Positions 56,930-64,000 of a DNA stretch of 64,000 nucleotides are shown here, piece after piece. Each line of letters begins with the position of its first letter. Position 1 is the stretch's first letter. The stretch is from positions 186,001 to 250,000 of the forward strand of contig NW_020167539.1 of assembly GCF_001641265.1 (NCBI RefSeq), in the 5' to 3' direction. A program made the position numbers and the translations under genes. The DNA comes from Pseudogymnoascus destructans. Taxonomy: Eukaryota > Ascomycota > Leotiomycetes > Thelebolales > Thelebolaceae. The notes below the pieces were generated by a model. The model worked only from the letters and a program-made list of their open reading frames with translations. It had not been told where the DNA came from and searched no databases.

Positions 56930-57253
56930 TTGTCTGTAGTATTATAGTAGCCGTGTCTAGAATTCTACTAGAGCTTTTTCTAACACTTCCCATTTTGGTT
57001 TCCTTGTTTTCTTAGTATTATCGAATGCTTTTGTAGAAGTAGCAGTATTGAGAAAGGCGTATTTTAAGGATAGTATTTCACTTATAGTTGAAGAGCTCAA
57101 AGTATGTCCATGTTGATCATTCCACCAAGTTGAAGCATCTGCTAATGTCTTCTTTGTGCTCTAAGTTGTAGGATTATGGTACCAAGCTTGTAAAGCTTGC
57201 TTTTGTATATTTGTAATTGAGATTCGAGGCTTTTTAGGTGGTGGAGGTGCCAT
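56930..57253 (-). pseudogene. Pogo/Tigger-type transposase N-terminal fragment
   Basis: From ATG 57253 the minus strand reads MAPPPPKKPRISITNIQKQA, LQAWYHNPTT, then TAG, LADASTWWNDQHGHTLSSST and EILSLKYAFLNTATSTKAFD: the psq/CENP-B helix-turn-helix of a Tigger-like transposase. The frame ends soon after (TRKPKWEVLEKALVEF). The catalytic part is absent. It may belong to the same family as the C-terminal remnant at 24009-24835, though I cannot align overlapping parts. Confidence 0.75.
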
Positions 57254-57515
57254 TTTCTATACCAGAAGTTGAGGGTCTTGGCCGGAATTCTGGTATAAGA
57301 ACGTGCTACAGCCGAGTCCGCTATAGGCAGTGATTACTGTATGAGTATTGAGTACGAGGATTTACTGTACTAATGAGTATACTCGAGTTTCTAACCCTGA
57401 TCTTCACACAATATCACAATAAACCATCATAAACATAAATCATAATACAAATGAATCTTCATAATCAAACACCCCACCCCATCTATAACCCTCATATATA
57501 CATCATACACCCCCT

Positions 57516-58838
57516 CTACTGCTCCGAAACCCAAACGGCGGCCATTCCCATACCGGTTCCCACACACATACTCGTAACACCCACCTTACCACCCCCCCTC
57601 TTCAGTCCACCCAAAAGGGTGCCGACTTGCCTCGCTCCGGTACAGCCTAAGGGGTGACCAAACGCAATCGCGCCTCCCCCAGGGTTAATCTTCTTCTCAT
57701 CCAACCCCAGCGCCTCAACACACCACACACACTGACTCGCAAACGCCTCATTGATCTCATACACATCCACCTCATCCTTGGTGATCCCCGCCTTCTCCAG
57801 CGCCAACGGGATAGCAGCCCAGGGGCCAACACCCATCAGCAGCGGCGCGACGCCGACGACGGAGGCGGTGACGTATTTTCCGAGGATGATCTGACCGAGC
57901 TTCTCGGCGGTGGAGCGCTTCATCAGGAGAACGGCTGCAGCGCCGTCGGAGATCTGCGAGGCGTTGCCGCCGTGGATGGAGCCGTCTTTGGCGAAGGCGG
58001 GCTTGATCTTGGCGAGGGACTCGGCGGTGACGCCGCGGCGGATGCCGTCGTCTTTGCTGACTGTGATTTCTTTCCACTCATCTGTCTTCAGGTCCTCGTA
58101 TTTCACTTTTAGGGGCACGATCTCGGCGTCGAACCATCCGTTGTCTTGTGCGTGTGCGGCCTTGGCGTAGGAAGCAGCAGCAAAGGCATCTTGCTTGACT
58201 CTGGTGACGCCGCGGTCTTTGGCCATCGCCTCAGACAGGTTGCCCATCCCGACTTTGCAGTTCTTGGCTTCGGGGTGCGAGTCGAGCAGCTCGGAGAACT
58301 CGGTCACGGCGCCGGGGCCGTATTGGAGGGACATGCTCTCTACGCCGGCGCCGACGCCGATATCGATCATACCCGCTGAAATGGCGTTTGCGATGTCGAC
58401 GCAAGCTTGGAGGCCGGAGGAGCACTGTCTGTTGAGCGACCTGACGGCCGTGGAATCGGGGAAACCCGCAGCGAGAGCAGCGGCGCGGAACTCGGTGGCG
58501 CCGCCGCCGGGGGGGAGGACGGAGCCAACAGCGATGTCTTGGACGAGTTTAGGGTCGATGCCGGAGCGGTCTACGACGGCCTTGAGGGCGCCGACGAGGA
58601 GGTCAGCGGCGGGGGTGTCTTTGAAGCCGCCTTTGCCGCCTTTGGTGAAGGGGGTGCGGAGGGCGGCGGTGATGACGATGTCGTCTGCGTTCTTGGAGAG
58701 GATGGCGGCACGGCCGGTAGGCTTGAGGTGGGAGGCTACTTGGCCGACGCGGGATTGTGCTGCTGATGATGTCAGTTTGGGGATCTTGCGGGGGGATGGG
58801 GGAGGGGGAAGGGAGGGATGGGACGAACCGGAAGACAT
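57516..58838 (-). CDS. Peroxisomal 3-ketoacyl-CoA thiolase
   Basis: Acetyl-CoA C-acyltransferase, last step of peroxisomal beta-oxidation. From ATG 58838 the frame is open throughout, but a 69-nt intron (58828-58760, donor GTTCGT, CTGAC branch site, CAG acceptor) is likely. Spliced, it gives 417 aa, the usual thiolase length, and places a PTS2 signal (RVGQVASHL) at residues 7-15. Unspliced it stays in frame with the signal at residues 30-38. Catalytic residues: Cys in LNRQCSSGLQACVD, NEAFASQC, His in AFGHPLGCTGARQ, Cys in SMCVGTGMGMAAV. The C-terminus is intact. A pogo fragment lies downstream. Confidence 0.95.
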   Translation of the reverse strand: MSSGSSHPSLPPPPSPRKIPKLTSSAAQSRVGQVASHLKPTGRAAILSKNADDIVITAALRTPFTKGGKGGFKDTPAADLLVGALKAVVDRSGIDPKLVQDIAVGSVLPPGGGATEFRAAALAAGFPDSTAVRSLNRQCSSGLQACVDIANAISAGMIDIGVGAGVESMSLQYGPGAVTEFSELLDSHPEAKNCKVGMGNLSEAMAKDRGVTRVKQDAFAAASYAKAAHAQDNGWFDAEIVPLKVKYEDLKTDEWKEITVSKDDGIRRGVTAESLAKIKPAFAKDGSIHGGNASQISDGAAAVLLMKRSTAEKLGQIILGKYVTASVVGVAPLLMGVGPWAAIPLALEKAGITKDEVDVYEINEAFASQCVWCVEALGLDEKKINPGGGAIAFGHPLGCTGARQVGTLLGGLKRGGGKVGVTSMCVGTGMGMAAVWVSEQ

Positions 58839-59788
58839 GGTGATGGTTGATGTCTGGATTATGGGTATATGGGTGGATGGGAGAGATGTAGATGGGATGT
58901 AAAGATAAGACTTGGAGGAAGGGGAGATTTTTAATTTAAGGGCGCACGAAGGGTTTATAATGCGCCCGTTCGAACTTGTTCGGACCGTCATGAGCACAGA
59001 GTACGTATGTCGGGGAGTCCGCTCGGTTTTGGGCCGAGGTATGGGTGTGATTGGCTGGAGCGGCGATGGTGGTGGGGCGATGGTGGTGGGGCGATGTCGA
59101 TGAACACGGTCTTCACATGTTAGATGGTTGGGGTTTTGTCACGTGTTTGAAGGGTTTGCGTGGTGTTTTGGGGTTGTGAGGTGTGGAGAATAACGTGTGG
59201 ATTTGGGGAAGGGCTGAGAGTTGGAGAAGCTTTCGTGGTGAGATTGCTTGGAGGGCGGGTTTTTTTAAGAAGCTTGGAGGGCTTGGGGTTTCTTTTGAGA
59301 TGGCTTGGACTTCTTGGACGGCTTTTGCTTGGATTCCTTGAATAGCTTGAATTTCTTGCGATTGCTTGTTCGGACTCTATTGACCCCTCATTCAAAGACA
59401 TCGCATTATAGACAACATTTTAGCCAGGAAAGCAAAATCCTCCCATCCATTATTATGGCAAGTAGTGCACGCAAACGTCCTCCGTCTGTCTACCTAACGA
59501 TCGATCGCCCCATCTATTATGCTGCCGGCCTGTGTGTATGCCGATGCAGATGCAATCGTCCTCCTATGAAGAAAAAAAGAAAGAGAAACAAACGGGTCCT
59601 CCGTCCTGTGATAAGCTTGAGCAAGTATAGATCTTATCCCTCCCTTCTGTCGCTGTACTCCCATTAACGCCGTGTATCGCTCGCTCGCCCGCTCTCTGGA
59701 TCGCTGTCCATGTCGGTGCATCGCTGAGCCGCCATCAATAAATCATTGAATGCTTCGCATCGCTGTGGTCTTGAGACGCATTGCTGCC
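58839..59788. other. Intergenic DNA between thiolase and kinase genes
   Basis: Promoter side of the thiolase gene and 3' flank of the kinase gene. Open frames here (for example 59305-59667) have no domain. Confidence 0.5.
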
Positions 59789-61519
59789 CTATAAACTAAT
59801 CATCGAAGCCACGCTATCGGCTCTCTGCCCTCTCCCCGTCACATCTCCACACCCATCATCATCCTTCTCCACCAAGCTTTCCTCATCCGCATCCTCATCG
59901 TCCTCATCATCATCCACATCCCTCCTCAACCCCCCACGAGAGTGACCACTGAACCCATCCAGAAGGCTCTGGCTCGCCACATAGCTAAACCCGTTGAACA
60001 CATTCGCTGGGTTTAGATCTTCTCTTGACCCCCAGTGCCCACGCTCCACTACCGGGCTAAGGGGAAGCGTCGTGAACTCGCTGGAGAAGTTCTCAGCCAG
60101 CTCGGGATCGTTGATGAACGGCACAATGGGAGGGCTGACCTCGCGGCGCCCTAGGGCCGCCCAGTCGATATTCTTGAAGAAGCGGTGGGACTTGATGGTC
60201 TGGATGTCACGCGGCCCGTAGCCAAGGCGCTTCTTGGGTTCCTTGCGTAGTAGGCGTGTAAGAAGATCCTTCGTCTCAGAGCTGAGGTGGTAGGGCAGCT
60301 TGAGCTTGCCGTGCACGATGTTCTGCATGATAATGTTCTTGTTGTTGCCGCGGAAGGGAGGGTTGCCGGTCATCAGGTCGAACCCCAGTGCGCCGAGCGA
60401 CCACCAGTCGACGGCGAATCCATACCTCTTACCCTGCACGACCTCAGGGGCCATGTATTCGACAGTGCCAGCGACGGTTGCACAGCTCTCGCCATCGAGA
60501 GCGACTTTGGAAAGGCCGAAATCCGTGAGGAGGAGATGGCCCTCGGAATCCAGGAGACAGTTCTCGGGCTTGAGATCACGGTAAACGACACCGAGGTTCT
60601 TGTGGAGATGCTCCAGTGCAAGGACTAACTCCGCCATGTAGAAAGCGGCACGCTCTTGGACAAAGAAGCATTCGAGCTGCATGTGTGTGAACAGCTCGCC
60701 CCCTTGCGCATACTCCAGGATGAGATACAGCTTCGCCTGGTCCTGGAAGGCGTAGTAGAGCTTCACAATGAATGGGTGTCTGTTGATGTTCTCCAGGATC
60801 GTGCGCTCTGTCTTCGTTTGTTCAATCTGTGACGTATGCACAATGAGCGTCGCCTTCTTGAACTGCTTCTGCGCAAACAAACGCCCAGTTGAAATCTGCC
60901 TGACCAAATGCACCGTCCCGAATGTGCCCTTGCCTAGACAACGAAGCGGCTCAAAGTCGGCAGCCGACATTTTGCGGTCCGTCCTCAAGACTTCAGGATC
61001 ATACTCATCCGGCTCAAGTGGCACGCCGAAATCCGCACCGTAGTTATCTCTCTCGTCCCAGGTCGGGAACTTGCCGTGGGCAATGTAATCATAACCCCCC
61101 GTCGCGCCAATCCTAACCTCGTACGTGCGCTCACCCGAATCACTATCACTCTTATCCGGTGTAGTATAACCCGTGCTGCTCCCCGGCGACCCCTTCTTGA
61201 AGCGGTCCTTGACGCCATTCACAAACGACTGGCTGCGTGACTTTGCGTCGTCGAGATTGAGGTTCTGAAGCTCTTGTCGCAGCAGGTGCCCGATGCCGCT
61301 CATCTTGGTTGGCGACGCTGAGGCGGTGGATTGGTTGGATCCTTGGCGGACCATGGCGCAGCTGTTGTTGCAAACCATGTCCTTGAGGCCCGATCCGGTG
61401 GGCGCGGGCTTGGGGGTCTGCGTGTGTGGGCGGGGGGTATTGAAGCCGGAGTAATCAGAGTCTTCGTCGCCAGAGGCAGCGGGGGTATGGAAGCCGCGGA
61501 CGGTTCTGGTGGCTGTCAT
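59789..61519 (-). CDS. AGC-family Ser/Thr kinase, Psk1/Ypk3-like
   Basis: Single-exon 576-aa protein kinase resembling S. pombe Psk1 and S. cerevisiae Ypk3, the TORC1-dependent kinases for ribosomal protein S6. Disordered N-terminus (about 180 residues), then kinase domain: glycine loop LGKGTFGTVHLV, Lys in FAQKQFKKATL, catalytic YRDLKPENCLL, DFG in LTDFGLSKVAL, and activation-loop TVAGTVEYMAPEVV. The AGC C-tail carries turn-motif-like TTLPLSPV and hydrophobic-motif NGFSYVA (F-x-x-F-S-Y). The tail after it is unusually acidic (VDDDEDDEDADEESLVEKDD). The first ATG is 61519; the open frame extends slightly upstream with GTG only. Intact. Confidence 0.92.
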   Translation of the reverse strand: MTATRTVRGFHTPAASGDEDSDYSGFNTPRPHTQTPKPAPTGSGLKDMVCNNSCAMVRQGSNQSTASASPTKMSGIGHLLRQELQNLNLDDAKSRSQSFVNGVKDRFKKGSPGSSTGYTTPDKSDSDSGERTYEVRIGATGGYDYIAHGKFPTWDERDNYGADFGVPLEPDEYDPEVLRTDRKMSAADFEPLRCLGKGTFGTVHLVRQISTGRLFAQKQFKKATLIVHTSQIEQTKTERTILENINRHPFIVKLYYAFQDQAKLYLILEYAQGGELFTHMQLECFFVQERAAFYMAELVLALEHLHKNLGVVYRDLKPENCLLDSEGHLLLTDFGLSKVALDGESCATVAGTVEYMAPEVVQGKRYGFAVDWWSLGALGFDLMTGNPPFRGNNKNIIMQNIVHGKLKLPYHLSSETKDLLTRLLRKEPKKRLGYGPRDIQTIKSHRFFKNIDWAALGRREVSPPIVPFINDPELAENFSSEFTTLPLSPVVERGHWGSREDLNPANVFNGFSYVASQSLLDGFSGHSRGGLRRDVDDDEDDEDADEESLVEKDDDGCGDVTGRGQRADSVASMISL

Positions 61520-62608
61520 AGCCTTGGTCTTGGTCGACCGCACGGTTGTATCGGGTTGTAGGTTCTGTCTCTCGACTTGCTTGTAGTGTCGCTGTGTGTT
61601 TGGGGTGATTCAGTTGTGTTCTCGGATGGACGTGAATTATTCAAGGTGCGCCACGTCTGCGCTCGGCATCTACTCTAAGGTGCGATCGATCAGTGCGTGG
61701 AAGTTGCTCGTGGCCGGTTGGAGATTGCATCTGGCAGTGATAATGCAAGAGGTTGTGCGAACGTTGGGTGGGCGAGTGTTTGAATTGCATTTGCTGTTGG
61801 GTTTCGTTATGGTCGAAGTCACGTTAAAGTGAGGTCGAAGTGAAGTCGAGATAGGTTCGACACGTATTATTCACACCAAGTAGTATTGGGGTGGTGAGGT
61901 GAGGCGTGAGGCTGGGGGAGATGGGGGAAGCAAGGAAAATAAAGCGCGGGGGAAGAATTATTTCTACTTTTTTTGAATTTCCATCTTCTACCGCAAGGTA
62001 CTTACTATTTACCACCTAATCAGCTCTACTCGTACTGTAATTGGGAGTAAATGGGAAGGAGTGGAGGTACCCCACTTGTACCCCACTTCCAAGCCGGCGC
62101 GTCATTACTATAGTGTAGTAAAAACTACTTCAACCAGGGCGGATGAGCAGAGCCATTGAGCCTAACACATGCCACCCAAGGCCACTCAAGGGCCCCCTCC
62201 ATCAGCCAACATCCACCAACAAAAGTCCAACATTACACCAAACTACGACGTGAATAAGAACACATATGAGACCTCAGCCCCTGACCCCTTGGCTTCTAAT
62301 CACAATCCTAAGTATGTATCACACAATTGTCTCCCTAAGCTGAGTCGAGCCATCTTATCCATCCGGTGCCAATATCTTTCCCATTTTCATAGAATCTCCA
62401 GCCCCGACCATCCCCCGTCATCCTGATGCACCCCCATATCCAGTAAACCTAACGTACTTCCCCCAGACGTCAAACTTCTCCAAGCTCCCCCCAAGCTCCC
62501 CAAGGAAGTTGAGCAAAAGTTAAGCCATTCAAACAGGATATAAAAGCGATCCGTCCCGAACTCAACCCAGCCCACTCTACCATATACCCTTCCGCCCCTA
62601 TACATTCC
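61520..62608. other. Intergenic DNA, no confident gene
   Basis: Promoter side of the kinase gene. A short plus-strand frame from ATG 62169 (MPPKATQGPPPSANIHQQKS) could be the start of a small gene with an unseen intron, but nothing supports it. Confidence 0.45.
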
Positions 62609-63921
62609 TCAATTCCCCTCCCCTCCCCTCACCTCATCGTCCTTGTCCTTAACCTTCTTCTGCATCTTGTTCCCCTTCACCGAATACACAGAGGCCCCAA
62701 GGTACGCCAGCAACGCGACGCCAGCGACAACCCCCCACGCGATCTCGCCGCCCCTCGAGTTCCTGGCCATCTGCAGCCCCAAGCCCCCATTGACGGCAGC
62801 CAGGATGATGATGGCGCGGCCATACCAACAGTGCAGCAGGCCAAAGAGCGTGCCCTTGCCTTCACGCCTATAAAGCAAGTGGTGTGCAATCCCGAGGAAG
62901 GGCTGCACGAGGATGAGGCCGAAGATCGAGGCGCCAAACAAGGTGTGTGTGTTATTGAAGCGCTGCGAGGCTAGTTAGTATGGGCTTCTTCAAACCACCA
63001 AGATCCAACAGTGGCATGGGAAAATAAACTCACTATCCCATACATCCCTGAGAACGTATACCCAATCGCAAACGCCGCGATCACCATCGACGTCCCCACC
63101 AGCTGTATGAAAACATGCGCCCACACTCCCCCCCACCGCAACCGCATCAGGATCGCACCAGCTGGATACACAATCAACCACGCCACACCCATCAGCGTCC
63201 CATGCGCCTTCAAGAGCCTCTTTCCCAGAGCTATGTCAAGCTCAGCACCACCCTGCGGCTGCCCGACCAGCTGCGCCGCGCTCGCGCCTAAAAAGGGGTT
63301 CTGCGACACCCCCACGTTCGCGCTCACCAGGTCTAGCGTGTAGATACTGTGATCATCGTGGTGATCGAGCGTCTGCGCGAGGTCCGTTGTGTTGAATGCC
63401 GGGCCCTCCTTCCAGGACCCGATGAATGGCGACGAGTGGCTTTGAACCTGCAGCAGCGGCTCGTCGGCGCGGTATTTGAAGTTCGCGACGACGCTGGTGG
63501 CGTCTGCTTTTGAGCCGGCGAGGAGAGTGACGGTCTTGCTGGAGCTGTGGAGGGGTTCGAAGTGTCCGGTTCCGTCGCGGGGGGAGACGGTCACGTTGCC
63601 CTTGCCGTCGGTGTAGACGGCGAAGATGGTGGCGCCGGCCATGTGCGTGCTGATGCCGAAGCCGACATATTGGTATTTGGCGGGGAAGGAGACGGAGATG
63701 AAGATGTCGCCGCGGTGGGTGCTGGAGTGATGGGGGATGCCGACGGCGTGTTCTTGGGGAGAAGGTGGCTAGTTCTGCGAGGGCGGGGGATGCTGGTGGG
63801 TATTAGCTTTGGGTGATTCCATTGACGACTATGCTTGATAGTAAACTATGAGATGTGAGGTAATTGAGAAAAGGCACCTACCCAATGCCGCAGCAGCGAC
63901 AAAAAGGTTTTGGATCTTCAT
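62609..63921 (-). CDS. DOMON/CDH-cytochrome plus cytochrome b561 protein, one apparent frameshift
   Basis: Secreted/membrane haem protein: signal peptide (MKIQNLFVAAAALG) on exon 63921-63882, then exon 63792-63034 with a DOMON (cellobiose-dehydrogenase-like cytochrome) domain (YQYVGFGISTHMAGATIF), and exon 62962-62609. The C-terminal half is cytochrome b561 with transmembrane helices and the expected His ligands in KAHGTLMGVAWL, WAHVFIQLVGTS, NNTHTLFGASIFG and LLHCWYGRAII. Such proteins pass electrons across membranes, often to iron or ascorbate. The spliced length is one base too long: after LAELATFS a C4 run near 63762 shifts the frame, and removing one C restores QEHAVGIPHHSSTH. Sequencing error is as likely as mutation. 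The start beyond 63921 was not examined. Confidence 0.83.
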
Positions 63922-64000
63922 CTTCGACGACTCCCACAGTCAATCTCTCAAGGGATTTCTGCGGATCCCGTAAACCTCGATGGGATGATGAAGCTATATA

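Noticed and set aside
62169..62426. Possible small gene starting MPPKATQGPPPSANIHQQKS
   Set aside because: Plausible start context but no intron, domain or conserved end to support it.
1..64000. Search for tRNA and rRNA genes
   Set aside because: No TTCGA-type box with matching stems and no rRNA-like sequence recognised by eye; a tRNAscan-SE run would settle it.

Overview
The window is nuclear DNA of a filamentous ascomycete (Pezizomycotina; Leotiomycetes is my best guess, low confidence). Reasons: GT-AG introns of about 45-110 bp with TACTAAC or CTGAC branch sites, ascomycete families (Grg1, Ish1/Msc1 repeats, DOMON-cytochrome b561, Psk1/Ypk3-like kinase), and abundant fungal DNA transposons. 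About the first 40 kb is repeat-rich, with broken genes and a few intact ones. From about 41 kb on it is mostly ordinary gene-dense chromosome.

Region 1-16.1 kb is a nest of transposons. A Tc1/mariner remnant (1-1042) is followed by the 3' end of a FAXC/GST-like gene (1580-2096). Next comes a candidate 13.9-kb element (2167-16098) whose ends carry matching inverted sequence and CCGTA/TACGG-rich subterminal DNA. It holds a Tnp2/CACTA-like transposase (minus, one frameshift) and a divergent companion gene (plus, one in-frame TAG). Between those two genes sits a complete hAT-type element (9506-13372) with about 150-bp terminal inverted repeats and an 8-bp target duplication, GTTATGAG. A 249-bp solo LTR with its own 5-bp duplication lies inside the hAT.

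The main discovery candidate is the cargo of that hAT. It carries an intron-containing, apparently intact histone H3 variant (12434-13011, 157 aa). The H3 N-terminus begins with the canonical eight residues and keeps K4, but has R at position 9, T at 14 and M at 18, plus a longer tail. A divergent gene encodes a protein with an acidic stretch, and a BED zinc-finger fragment is also present, but no hAT catalytic or dimerisation domain is visible. A CCAGAAGATTACCAG-like motif recurs about ten times in the element, often inside introns.

Region 16.3-40.9 kb mixes live and dead genes. Intact: an N2227/carnosine N-methyltransferase-like gene, a GH16 type II membrane glucanase-like gene, and Grg1. 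Mobile DNA: an inverted hAT remnant with a perfect 28-bp palindrome at its breakpoint, a near-intact pogo/Fot1-like element (20586-22693), a degenerate relative at 40.2-41.0 kb, and a second pogo-type remnant. Broken host genes: an F-box-like gene, a hybrid histidine kinase, and an apparent decayed rhamnogalacturonan-use cluster (MFS transporter, DUF2264, PL26-like lyase).

Region 41-64 kb holds intact host genes: kinesin, an Ish1-repeat protein, a class III CoA-transferase, an F-box/LRR-like protein, a peroxisomal 3-ketoacyl-CoA thiolase with a PTS2 signal, an AGC kinase, and a DOMON-cytochrome b561 gene with one apparent homopolymer frameshift. A repeat cluster (54.4-55.9 kb) and another pogo fragment (about 57 kb) interrupt this block.
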